A DNA stretch of 64,000 nt from positions 1,612,001-1,676,000 of the forward strand of contig OZ255627.1 of NCBI GenBank assembly GCA_965276765.1. The letters run 5' to 3'. The stretch comes from G965276765 sp965276765 (GTDB taxonomy: Bacteria; Actinomycetota; Acidimicrobiia; Acidimicrobiales; Palsa-688). This document shows, piece after piece, positions 51,891-60,221 of this stretch. The notes under the pieces were generated by a model. It saw nothing but the letters and a program-made list of their open reading frames with translations. It had not been told where the DNA came from and searched no databases. Each line of letters begins with the position of its first letter. The stretch's first letter is position 1. The position numbers were made by a program, and so were the translations under genes.

Positions 51891-52091
51891 ATCCTGCCTG
51901 GCAATGGCTCGGAGCGCAAGGTCGTGCAAGGAGGATCGAGACCAGTTGCGAGCGGTGGCTTCATCGACTTCGGTGCGCAGGAGAAGGATCCACCACGTGC
52001 TTCAGCGTTCCCGCCCCACCCACCCCGGACTCGCCTCATGAAAGATGGAGCGGGCCGGCCAGCCCTCGATCCGACCCCTGGAGGCAGAGCT

Positions 52092-53054
52092 ATGCAAGCG
52101 ACCCTTGGCGACCAACCTCGGATCGGATGGGTTGGTGCCGGCCGGATGGGAGTAGCGATGGCGACTCGTCTGCTCCATGCCGGTTACCCGCTGGCGGTCT
52201 TCAACCGGACTCCCTCCAAGGCCGCCGTATTGGCCGAACGGGGAGCCACGGTGGTGGAGGGGCTCGTGGACCTGGCCGGCTACGACGTTGTGTTCGTGAT
52301 GGTCGCAGCGGATGCCGATCTCGAGGCCGTAACCATTGGGCCTGGGGGAATCCTGAGTGGTGAGAAGCCGGCACCGAAGGTGGTCGTCGATTGTTCGACC
52401 GTGTCATCGGAGATGTCTGCGAAGGTCCGCACGGCCGCATCCGCGCAAGGCGCGAGCTTCCTTGCCGCGCCGGTCAGCGGGAACCCCAAGGTGGTCCGTT
52501 CAGGAAAGTTGACACTCGCAGTCTCGGGGCCGCCGGAGACGTTCGGCGAGGTAGAGCCGCTCCTCCAGGCGCTGGGTGCCGGCGTGACGTACGTCGGTCC
52601 CGGTGAGCTGGCCCGGCTCGTCAAGATCTGTCACAACGTCTTCTTGGGGATCGTCACCCAGTCCATGGCCGAGATCACCGTGCTGGCCGAACAGGGTGGC
52701 GTAAAGCGGTCCGCGTTCCTCGAATTTCTGAACAAGTCGGTGATGGGTTCGACGTTCACGAAGTACAAGTCGCCGGCCTTCGTCAGTCTCGACTTCACCC
52801 CGACCTTCACACCCCCGCTCCTCCGCAAGGACTTCGACCTTGGCCTCCAGGCGGGTCGTGCGTTGGAGGTGCCGATGCCGCTCGCAGCTCTGTGCGCCCA
52901 GATTGTCGGAGCGGCGATAGGGGCGGGCCATCGCGAGGATGACTTCGCCTCCTTGCTGCTCGAGCAGGCCCGGGCCGCAGGAGTGACGCTGACGCCCGAA
53001 GACACGGACGTCCCGGACGGACTCGACGTGATCAACGGGGAGGTCGGCGGATGA
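52092..53054 (+). CDS. 3-hydroxyisobutyrate dehydrogenase-family NAD(P)-dependent oxidoreductase
   Basis: This 320-residue protein starts at ATG 52092 with GGAGG eight bases upstream. It has the Rossmann motif GWVGAGRMGVAMA, the substrate block APVSGNPKVVRSGKLTLAVS and the catalytic Lys in KICHNVFLG. Family members oxidise beta-hydroxyacids (3-hydroxyisobutyrate, tartronate semialdehyde, gamma-hydroxybutyrate). It heads the operon repressed at operator E; the stop overlaps the M24 gene. Confidence 0.9.
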   Translation: MQATLGDQPRIGWVGAGRMGVAMATRLLHAGYPLAVFNRTPSKAAVLAERGATVVEGLVDLAGYDVVFVMVAADADLEAVTIGPGGILSGEKPAPKVVVDCSTVSSEMSAKVRTAASAQGASFLAAPVSGNPKVVRSGKLTLAVSGPPETFGEVEPLLQALGAGVTYVGPGELARLVKICHNVFLGIVTQSMAEITVLAEQGGVKRSAFLEFLNKSVMGSTFTKYKSPAFVSLDFTPTFTPPLLRKDFDLGLQAGRALEVPMPLAALCAQIVGAAIGAGHREDDFASLLLEQARAAGVTLTPEDTDVPDGLDVINGEVGG

Positions 53055-54301
53055 GCGTCGACTTCGGCCAGCTGGTGCCGGCCCCCGGGCATACCGGCGT
53101 CGACTTCGAGTCCAGGATCGATTTCGAGCGTCTCCGTTCCTACCGCCTGGCCCGGGCGCGAGAGGCGCTCGAGGAGAGTGGGCTCGGTGCCCTGCTGCTC
53201 TTCGACTTCTACAACATCCGCTACGTGACGTCGACGTGGATCGGTGGGGCCCTTGGCGACAAGATGACGCGGTACGCGCTGCTGACGCGCACCGGCGAGC
53301 CGATGCTGTGGGAGTTTGGCTCGGCGGCACGCCACCATCAGCTGTTCTCTCCGTGGCTCGAGCCCGACAACTGTCGCGCCGGGATGCTCGGGCTGCGCGG
53401 CGCGGTCCCCCCGTCCGCCGGTCTGTTCGCATCGGCCGTCAGTGAGCTGAAGGGCCTGCTCGAGGACCACGGTGTGGCCGGTGAACCGGTCGGGCTCGAC
53501 ATCACCGAGCTGCCGTTCCTCTTCGAGATGCAGCGCCAGGGCATCGAGGTGCGCGACTGCCAGCAGGTCATGCTCGACGCCCGCCAGATCAAGTCAACCG
53601 ACGAGATCACCCTCCTCTCGCAGGCTGCCGCCATGGTCGACGGCGTCTACCAGGACATCTTCGAGGCTCTGAAACCCGGGGTGCGCGAGAACGAGATCGT
53701 GGCACTCGCCAACAAACGGCTCTACGAGATGGGCTCCGATCAGGTCGAGGCGATCAACGCCGTCTCCGGTGAGCGCTGCAACCCCCACCCCCACAACTTC
53801 AGCGACCGGATCATCCGTCCCGGGGACCAGGCCTTCTTCGATGTGATCCAGTCCTACAACGGCTACCGCACCTGCTACTACCGAACCTTTGGCGTCGGGA
53901 GCGCCACTGCGGTCCAACGCGACGCCTACACCAGAGCCCGTGAGTGGATGGACGCCGCCATCGAGTTGGTGAAACCGGGCGTAAGTACCGACGAGATCGC
54001 CCGAGTGTGGCCGGCCGCTACCGACTTTGGTTTTCCCAATGAGATGGCGGCGTTTGGCCTGCAGTTCGGCCATGGCCTCGGCCTCGGCCTACACGAACGG
54101 CCCATCATCAGTCGACTCAACAGTTTGAGCAGCCCGCTCGAGATCCGGGCCGGCATGGTGTTCGCCCTCGAGACCTACTGCCCGGCCACCGATGGGATCT
54201 CCGCCGCTCGGATAGAAGAGGAGATCGTCGTCACCGACGACGGCCCTCGCGTGCTCACGCGGTTCCCGGCCAAGGAACTGGTCGTCGCCAACCAGTACTG
54301 A
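53051..54301 (+). CDS. M24-family (creatinase/Xaa-Pro peptidase-like) protein
   Basis: This 416-residue protein has the two-domain pita-bread layout. Possible metal ligands are the Asp in FFDVIQSYNG, the His in GHGLGLGLHE, and Glu residues in FALETYC and IEEEIV. The second Asp of the peptidase motif (usually in DxxRT) appears replaced by Tyr (CYYRTF). The protein may therefore act without a dinuclear metal, as creatinase does, or with one metal. A C-N hydrolysis on a small molecule is likely. ATGA overlap with the HIBADH gene. Confidence 0.82.
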   Translation: MSVDFGQLVPAPGHTGVDFESRIDFERLRSYRLARAREALEESGLGALLLFDFYNIRYVTSTWIGGALGDKMTRYALLTRTGEPMLWEFGSAARHHQLFSPWLEPDNCRAGMLGLRGAVPPSAGLFASAVSELKGLLEDHGVAGEPVGLDITELPFLFEMQRQGIEVRDCQQVMLDARQIKSTDEITLLSQAAAMVDGVYQDIFEALKPGVRENEIVALANKRLYEMGSDQVEAINAVSGERCNPHPHNFSDRIIRPGDQAFFDVIQSYNGYRTCYYRTFGVGSATAVQRDAYTRAREWMDAAIELVKPGVSTDEIARVWPAATDFGFPNEMAAFGLQFGHGLGLGLHERPIISRLNSLSSPLEIRAGMVFALETYCPATDGISAARIEEEIVVTDDGPRVLTRFPAKELVVANQY

Positions 54302-54309
54302 GAGGATCG

Positions 54310-55332
54310 ATGTCAGCAAACAATGTCAGCGTGCAGGAAGGGTCGGGCGCCGTGGTCGACCATGACACCAGCCTCCGGCTCTATCGACTGCAGATGGAGC
54401 TGCGCGGCTTCGAGAAACGCGCCTACGACCTCTTTCTCCAAAACCTGGTGAAGGGCACAAGTCACCTGTCGCTCGGTCAGGAGGCCATCGCCGCCGGCTT
54501 CGGTGCGGCCATGCGAAGCGACGACTGGACCTTCGCCACCTATCGAGGTCACGCCCACACCCTGGCGAGGGGCGTACCTATGACGCCGGTGCTTGCTGAG
54601 CTCCTCGGCCGGTCCAATGGTCTGATGGCGGGCAAGGGTGGCTCGATGCACCTCACGAGCGTCGAGCACGGCATGATGGGCTCCTACGCCATCATCGGCG
54701 CCCACCTGCCCGTGGCGTGCGGGGCGGCTTGGAGCGCCAAGTACCGGGGCACCGAACAGGTCGCCGTTTGTTTCTTCGGCGACGGCACGGTCAACATCGG
54801 CGCCTTCCACGAGGCCTTGAACCTGGCGGCGATCTGGAAACTGCCGGTGGTCTTCGTGTGTGAGAACAACCTGTACATGGAGTACACGCTGACGAGCACG
54901 GTGACCGCCGTCGCTCGGCCGGCAGCGGACCGGGCGTCTGCCTACGGTCTCGAGCCGATCGTCGTCGATGGCAACGACGCCGATGCCGTCTACATCGTCG
55001 CCACAGCCGCGCTCGAGCGTGCCCGTGCCGGCGACGGTCCGAGCCTGATCGAGGCGATGACCTACCGCCACGGTGGGCACTCGAGGGCCGACCCCGGCAA
55101 GTACCGGCCCGCGGAGGAGCTGGCCGACTGGCTCACCCGCGATCCTGTTCCCGCCTACCGGGCTCGGTTGCTCGAGGCGGGAGTCACGGCCGAGGAGTTG
55201 GCGGAGATCGACGCCGAGGTCGCCGCCGCTGTCGACGAGGCGACCGAGGGGGCCAAGGCGGCGCCGCCGCCGGGTGAGGAGCTGCTGATGAAGGACGTTT
55301 GGGCCGACGGAGGTGCGTCATGGAGGAATTGA
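54310..55332 (+). CDS. 2-oxoacid dehydrogenase E1 component, alpha subunit
   Basis: This 340-residue TPP-dependent subunit has the binding motif GDGTVNIGAFHEALNLAAIW then ENN, plus TYRGHAHTLARGV and MTYRHGGHSRADPGKYR. It is close in type to acetoin or pyruvate/branched-chain oxoacid dehydrogenase E1 alpha. The ATG has GAGAGG upstream. The gene overlaps the beta subunit by 13 bp. No E2 or E3 gene is in the window. Confidence 0.9.
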   Translation: MSANNVSVQEGSGAVVDHDTSLRLYRLQMELRGFEKRAYDLFLQNLVKGTSHLSLGQEAIAAGFGAAMRSDDWTFATYRGHAHTLARGVPMTPVLAELLGRSNGLMAGKGGSMHLTSVEHGMMGSYAIIGAHLPVACGAAWSAKYRGTEQVAVCFFGDGTVNIGAFHEALNLAAIWKLPVVFVCENNLYMEYTLTSTVTAVARPAADRASAYGLEPIVVDGNDADAVYIVATAALERARAGDGPSLIEAMTYRHGGHSRADPGKYRPAEELADWLTRDPVPAYRARLLEAGVTAEELAEIDAEVAAAVDEATEGAKAAPPPGEELLMKDVWADGGASWRN

Positions 55333-56297
55333 GTTTTCGCGCTGCGATCGCGCGCGGCATCGCCCAGGAGATGCGCCGCGACGATTCGGTGGTCTTCCTC
55401 GGCGAGGACGTCGCCGCCGCAGGGGGCGTGTTCAAGGGGACGGTTGGCCTCCTCGAGGAGTTCGGCGACGTTCGTGTCCGCGACACCCCGATCAGCGAGC
55501 AGGCGATCCTCGGGGCGGCCATGGGCGCAGCCATGACCGGGCTTCGTCCCATCGCCGAGATCATGTTCAGCGACTTCTTCGCCGTGTGCTGGGACATCCT
55601 GGCCAACGAGATCGCAAAGAGCCGCTACATGACCAACGGTCAGGTGTCCTTTCCACTCGTGGTCCGATCGGGAAACGGTGGCGGTCTGCGCTTTGGAGCG
55701 CAGCACTCCCAGAGCGTGGAGAGCTGGGCCATGGCCATCCCTGGGCTCAAGGTGGTCGTACCGTCCAATGCCCTCGATGTCGTCGGGCTCATGGCGGCCG
55801 CCGTTCGCGATCCCGACCCCGTCGTGTTCCTCGAGGCCAAGGCGCTTTACCCAACCAGCATGGAGGTGCCCGACGGCGAGATCGTCGACACGCTCGGCTC
55901 GGCGAGGATCAGGCGCGAGGGCACGGACGCCACCATCGTCGCTCTTGGCTCGATGGTGCCCCGAGCCGTGGATGCGGCCGACCAGCTGGCGGGCCACGGC
56001 GTGAGCTGCTCGGTGGTCGATGTGCGGACTCTCGTTCCGCTCGACACGACGACGATCCTCCAGGCCGTGTCGGCGACCGGTCGCCTCTTCACCGTGGAGG
56101 AAAACCCACGGCTGTGCGGGTGGGGCGCGGAGCTGGCCTCCATCGTGGCCGATGAGGCCTTCTACGACCTCGACGGCCCGATTGTCAGGATCACCACGCC
56201 GCACATTCCTTTACCCGCAGCCGATGTGCTCGAAGACCTCGCCATTCCCTCGGTCACGAGGATCGTCGAGACCGTCCGTAAGACGCTGGCGTCGTGA
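55320..56297 (+). CDS. 2-oxoacid dehydrogenase E1 component, beta subunit
   Basis: This subunit has 325 residues from ATG 55320 (GGAGGTG upstream, inside the alpha gene). It has the transketolase Pyr domain (FLGEDVAAAGGVFKGTVGLL, QHSQSVESWAM) and C-terminal transketolase domain (EENPRLCGWGAEL). With the alpha subunit it makes the alpha2beta2 decarboxylase that transfers an acyl or hydroxyethyl group to a lipoyl E2. Without linked E2/E3 it must use those of the housekeeping complex or act differently. Confidence 0.9.
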   Translation: MEELSFRAAIARGIAQEMRRDDSVVFLGEDVAAAGGVFKGTVGLLEEFGDVRVRDTPISEQAILGAAMGAAMTGLRPIAEIMFSDFFAVCWDILANEIAKSRYMTNGQVSFPLVVRSGNGGGLRFGAQHSQSVESWAMAIPGLKVVVPSNALDVVGLMAAAVRDPDPVVFLEAKALYPTSMEVPDGEIVDTLGSARIRREGTDATIVALGSMVPRAVDAADQLAGHGVSCSVVDVRTLVPLDTTTILQAVSATGRLFTVEENPRLCGWGAELASIVADEAFYDLDGPIVRITTPHIPLPAADVLEDLAIPSVTRIVETVRKTLAS

Positions 56298-56324
56298 CCC
56301 TCTCCTGTCTCAATCCCGCCTGAC

Positions 56325-57335
56325 GTGACGGTCTCCGGCGAGGAAGGAGTCACCGACGTGCATGTGCACGTCACGCTTCCCGCCCTGTTGGCTGGCCCCG
56401 GTCGGGTCGGGTCGTGGCGCCCGAGCGTGTACATCGACGACGATGGCCGGCAGGTCCGAGTGGAGCTCAGGGGCAGGACCCTGGACTCGATCGTTGGCGA
56501 GTTGTCGCGTGTCGATCTCGTGCTGGAGGACTCGGCCGATCGGGGGATCGACCGCCTGGTCGTCTCGCCGTGGGTATCCACCCTGCCTCGCGACATGGAT
56601 AGCGGTGCCGCTGCGGACGTCTGCCGAGCACAAAACGAGGCCCTCGCCGTGGCCGTACGAAACTATCGCGGTCGTGTGGCCGCGTTCGGTGCCGTCCCCC
56701 TCGACGTTCCGACCCTGGCCGCTGAAATGCTGGGCGACGTGGTCGCTGCGGGCCTCGCCGGAGTCGAGATCACCCCGAATCCCGGCGGCCGCTGGCTTGG
56801 CGATCCGGAGCTCACCCCGTTTTGGGAAGCCGTGGACGACCTGGGCGCCTATGTGTTCGTCCACCCGAGCACCCAGGGCCTCGGCCTCGAGGTGTTCGAC
56901 GAGTACTACCTGTGGAACGCCGTGGCCAACCCGTTCGAGACGACGACGGCGGCCGCACATATGATCATGGCCGGCGTGCTCGAGCGGCACCCGGACATCC
57001 ACGTGATCCTTGCCCATGGCGGAGGGGTGCTGCCGATGCTCGGCGGCCGACTCGAGCGAGCCTGGCTCGTTCGGTCGGAGGCGAAAAAACGTTTGTCTGA
57101 AGGGCCTGTATCGTCACTCCGCCGTTTTTACTTCGACACCGTGACCCACGGCAGGGGCGCGCTGGCGTCGCTCATCTCGACCGTCGGCGCCGCCCACGTG
57201 CTGCTCGGTTCCGATCATCCTTTCGATATGGGCGTTGACGATCCGCTCGGCGAGGTCAGAGCCCTCGACCTGCCCGTCGGGCAGGAGGATCTCGTGGTCA
57301 GAACGAACGCCGGGGCGCTCTTTCCGCCGAGCTGA
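56325..57335 (+). CDS. amidohydrolase-2 family protein (metal-dependent hydrolase/decarboxylase)
   Basis: This 336-residue TIM-barrel protein has the N-terminal HxH motif DVHVHV, His in FVHPST, His in LAHGGGVLPML and the metal-site Asp in LLGSDHPFDMG. It thus belongs to the ACMSD/5-carboxyvanillate-decarboxylase group or related lactone hydrolases. The GTG at 56325 lacks a good ribosome site, but it follows E1 beta by 27 bp and is probably the last operon gene. A non-oxidative decarboxylation or ring opening is possible. Confidence 0.83.
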   Translation: MTVSGEEGVTDVHVHVTLPALLAGPGRVGSWRPSVYIDDDGRQVRVELRGRTLDSIVGELSRVDLVLEDSADRGIDRLVVSPWVSTLPRDMDSGAAADVCRAQNEALAVAVRNYRGRVAAFGAVPLDVPTLAAEMLGDVVAAGLAGVEITPNPGGRWLGDPELTPFWEAVDDLGAYVFVHPSTQGLGLEVFDEYYLWNAVANPFETTTAAAHMIMAGVLERHPDIHVILAHGGGVLPMLGGRLERAWLVRSEAKKRLSEGPVSSLRRFYFDTVTHGRGALASLISTVGAAHVLLGSDHPFDMGVDDPLGEVRALDLPVGQEDLVVRTNAGALFPPS

Positions 57336-57632
57336 TCTGGCCACGCCAGGCCGGGACGGCGAGAGGTTCCCGGCAAAACTTGCCAATTGCCGCGCGGCGT
57401 GGTCTATGGTGACGCCTTCCGCCGTAGTGGCTGCGGAGGGTCGACCACGAGTCCGAGCCCCTGTCGAGCCGATCCGACTGCTTCGTTGCAGGGTCGAGCT
57501 CGGGGTCAGGGGTGCCCCCGCCAGAGCGACTTCGCCGGAAGCTTCCCCGCTCGCCCGGTTCGGTCGCGCCCTCGGTTCGTCCTGTCGGAATGGCGCGGGA
57601 AGTTGCCATGTCCCCCAACGTTAGGAAGCCCT
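57336..57632 (+). other. gap of about 300 bases before the LysM gene
   Basis: No convincing gene is seen. It contains a hairpin CGACTGC-TTCGTT-GCAGGGTCG (about 57476-57497) and several G/C-rich complementary blocks, so a structured leader is possible. The c-di-AMP (ydaO) riboswitch core that precedes many actinobacterial rpf genes was looked for and not recognised. Confidence 0.4.
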
Positions 57633-58541
57633 TTGAGACGCATCCACCTGGCAGCTTCAGGCCTTACCGCCGTCGCCGCCCTCAGCCTGCCCTTCGCCCA
57701 TCTCTCCGGAGTGGCATCGGCCGCTCCTGTCCCGGCCGAGGCGGTTCCACCCCCGTGGACCGCCACCCTCCAATCCAGCCCAGTGGACGCCTCGATGCCG
57801 CCGCTTCCGGCGGCATCTTCGCGCTCGTCCCACCACGCCCAGCGCGACACGACGCGCACGGAGCGTCGCGCCGCCGCCCGTCGAGTCTCGGCTCGCGACG
57901 CGTCGACCACGACCCGCGCGTCCAAGCGGACATACCGTGTGCAACCAGGAGACTCGTTCTGGTCGATCGCCAAGAGCCAGCATGTCGGGTGGTTCAATCT
58001 GGCGGCGGACAACCACCTGCACATGTATGACGTCCTCCACGCCGGTCAGGTTCTGACCCTTCCCCGCCAGGGCGAGGCGCCGCATGCGCCGTTGCCGCTC
58101 GCGCCGCCCGAGGCCGTGTCCTCGGCTGCCGGGACGTCCTCCTCGGGGTCGTCGGCGTCCTCGGCGTACGGTGCGTCGGCGTCGGAGACCACGTCGGCAC
58201 CCGCCACGTCGTATCAGACCTCGACGACGGCTCCGGCCGCCACGACGACTCCGGCCGCGACGAGTAGCACACCGACGGCGTCGAGCTCCCAGGCCAGCGC
58301 ACCGAGCGGTTCCAGCTCGTTTGAGCAGTGCGTGATCAGCCGGGAGAGCGGAGGAAATGCGCAGGCGACGAACGGCTCAGGTCACTACGGCCTGTTCCAG
58401 TTCAGCCAGTCGACGTGGAATTCCTACGGCGGCAACCCGTCGGACTTCGGTAGCGCCTCGACGTCCGAGCAGCAGCAGGTGTTCAACAACGCCGTCGCCC
58501 AGGGAGGCCAGTCCAACTGGGCCCCCTACGACGGTTGCTGA
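57633..58541 (+). CDS. secreted LysM protein with Rpf/transglycosylase-like C-terminal domain
   Basis: This 302-residue protein starts at a TTG at 57633 (GGAAG close upstream; the frame extends further). Residues 1-30 are a signal peptide (LRRIHLAASGLTAVAALSLP... ending ASA-AP). A LysM domain follows (YRVQPGDSFWSIAKSQHVGW to AGQVLTLP), then a Ser/Thr/Ala linker and a C-terminal Rpf-like domain. That domain has the catalytic Glu in SRESGGNA and GHYGLFQFSQSTW. It binds peptidoglycan and probably cleaves glycan strands during growth or resuscitation. Two Cys (ISRES region and C-terminus) may form a disulfide. Confidence 0.88.
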   Translation: MRRIHLAASGLTAVAALSLPFAHLSGVASAAPVPAEAVPPPWTATLQSSPVDASMPPLPAASSRSSHHAQRDTTRTERRAAARRVSARDASTTTRASKRTYRVQPGDSFWSIAKSQHVGWFNLAADNHLHMYDVLHAGQVLTLPRQGEAPHAPLPLAPPEAVSSAAGTSSSGSSASSAYGASASETTSAPATSYQTSTTAPAATTTPAATSSTPTASSSQASAPSGSSSFEQCVISRESGGNAQATNGSGHYGLFQFSQSTWNSYGGNPSDFGSASTSEQQQVFNNAVAQGGQSNWAPYDGC

Positions 58542-58617
58542 GCTCGGCCACCGGCTAGCAGCACCAGGCGTCCCGCGCCCGAGGCGAGGGACGTTCAATC
58601 CAAAGCATGTCGAAGCG

Positions 58618-58663
58618 GTCCCCCCGGCCTCGGGCCGGGGGGACCTGCCGGCGCTCGGCGCCG
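58618..58663. terminator. tandem GC-rich hairpins after the LysM gene
   Basis: GTCCCCCCGGCC-TCG-GGCCGGGGGGAC (58618-58644) is a perfect 12-bp stem with a 3-base loop. A second stem CGGCGC-TCG-GCGCCG (58649-58663) follows four bases later with the same loop. No T-run follows, as is common for actinobacterial terminators. It lies 77 bases after the stop and could act in both directions. Confidence 0.7.
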
Positions 58664-58687
58664 CCGCCATGGGTAGCGTGACCGGCG

Positions 58688-60004
58688 GTGAGGGGCGAAG
58701 GGGAGCGCGACGGCGAGAGGTCGAAGACCCCGCCGGATAGGAGGCGCCCGCCGGTCGGTCCCGTGCTCGAAGACGCTGCCCTGACGGGTGCGCTCGGCGA
58801 CTACGTGAGAGAGGCGGCCGACTACACGGAAGCGGATCCAGCCGCCCTGCTCGCCACCGCACTGGTGTGCGTCGGTGCCGCGGCGGGCAACGGCTGCTAC
58901 ATGATGGCGGGCAACCGTCCCCAGCACGCCAACCTCTTCGCCCTGATCGTGGCCGAGAGCCCCAAGGCCAACCGGGGCCTGTCGTGGGCGGTGACACGAA
59001 ACCTTCTCGACGCCATCGATCCGGGCCTGGCCCGCAACCGGGTCCTCACCGGGCTCGGCAACGGCAGGAGCCTCCTGGACGCGCTGGTCAGCCCACCGCG
59101 TCGCCCCGACGTCGGCAGCCCCCTGACGGGACGCTCGAAGACGCCGGCCCCCGATCATCGCCTTGTCGTCTTCGAGCCTGGGGTGACGAGGGCTCTCGGC
59201 GTGGCGGCGCGGCCGAGCTCGCCGATGACCTGGGTCCTGCGAAACGCCTGGGACGGCCAACCGATCGAGATCGTGGGGCGCCAGCGCCGTCTCGTTGTTG
59301 AGGTGCATCACGTCGGTCTCGTGGCCCACGCCACCATCGAGCAGCTGCGCGCCAGGCTTTCTTTGACGGCGGCGACGGCGAGCCTGGTCAACCGTTTCTT
59401 GTTCATCGTCGCCCGTCGCCAACGACATATCCCCGACGAGGGCAACGTCCCCGACGAGGTGACCCGCCGGCACGGCAACGCCCTGGCTCGCTCGCTGGCT
59501 CGGGTGCAGGGGATGGGTCGAATCGAGCGCACCCCTGAGGCCTACCTGCTGTGGCGGGACGCCTACGAGGATCTCGCCGACGACGATCCCGACGGGCTCC
59601 TAGGAATTGCTCTGGCCCGCAGCACCCGCCACGCCCTCAGGGTGTCCCTCGTGTACGCCATCGCCGATGGCAGCGCGGTCGTCGACGTCCCCCACGTCGC
59701 CGCGGCGTTGGCGCTGTGGCGCTACGCGCGCGCCTCGGCATCCGAGGTCCTCGACACCCCCGGCGACGACATCGCCGGCCGCCTCCTCCAAGCCGTACGC
59801 GCCGCCGGTCCCACCGGCCTCACTTTCACCGAGCAGGCCGGGCTGTTCGGCCGCAACATCGCCGCCGACCGTATCTCCAGAGGCCGCCAGCAACTCGAGG
59901 CGGCCGGGCTCATCGTCACGGCACAGGAGCGGCGGGCCGGCTCCGGGCGCCTACCGATGGTCTCACGCCCGGTCACTGCCGCCGGGAGCGATCCTCCGGT
60001 CTGA
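58688..60004 (+). CDS. DUF3987-like protein (phage/plasmid primase-associated type), probably degenerate
   Basis: This protein has up to 438 residues with a GTG start (poor ribosome site). The N-terminal half (YVREAADYTEADPAALLATA, then NLFALIVAESPKANRGLSW) resembles the DUF3987 ATPase-like domain found with mobile-element primases. The canonical P-loop-like TSKARKGTS block is altered to SPKANRGLS. The C-terminus is a winged-helix-like segment (GLFGRNIAADRISRGRQQLE). No primase domain, integrase or att-like repeat is next to it, so it may be a domesticated or leftover piece of an integrated element. Confidence 0.6.
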   Translation: MRGEGERDGERSKTPPDRRRPPVGPVLEDAALTGALGDYVREAADYTEADPAALLATALVCVGAAAGNGCYMMAGNRPQHANLFALIVAESPKANRGLSWAVTRNLLDAIDPGLARNRVLTGLGNGRSLLDALVSPPRRPDVGSPLTGRSKTPAPDHRLVVFEPGVTRALGVAARPSSPMTWVLRNAWDGQPIEIVGRQRRLVVEVHHVGLVAHATIEQLRARLSLTAATASLVNRFLFIVARRQRHIPDEGNVPDEVTRRHGNALARSLARVQGMGRIERTPEAYLLWRDAYEDLADDDPDGLLGIALARSTRHALRVSLVYAIADGSAVVDVPHVAAALALWRYARASASEVLDTPGDDIAGRLLQAVRAAGPTGLTFTEQAGLFGRNIAADRISRGRQQLEAAGLIVTAQERRAGSGRLPMVSRPVTAAGSDPPV

Positions 60005-60221
60005 TCTCGCCGGCGACTGCGTTCGCCCCGTTCTTTCGTTTCCTTCGTAGCCATCGACGTTGCGTCACCGTGGGTCCACCTGGAGTGAGGCGACTCTTGG
60101 CGCGCTGTTCATCGGGCGGCCAGACGGCATTGGACGTGTCGTCAAACGACGTTCGTACCTTTGGTCGTAGTGCCCCCGAGCGCACTGACCGCCTCATCGA
60201 CCGCCACCGAAGGAGCCCGCC

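Noticed and set aside
35289..57335. Naming the island a nicotine or creatinine degradation cluster
   Set aside because: Single enzymes resemble members of those pathways, but the signature genes (nicotine dehydrogenase/oxidase, sarcosine oxidase, urease) are absent.
57410..57632. c-di-AMP (ydaO) riboswitch before the LysM/Rpf-like gene
   Set aside because: The position is right for actinobacterial rpf genes, but I could not find the conserved core blocks; only generic G/C-rich hairpins are present.
58688..60004. Active integrated element
   Set aside because: No integrase, transposase, tRNA-edge or flanking direct repeats could be seen.
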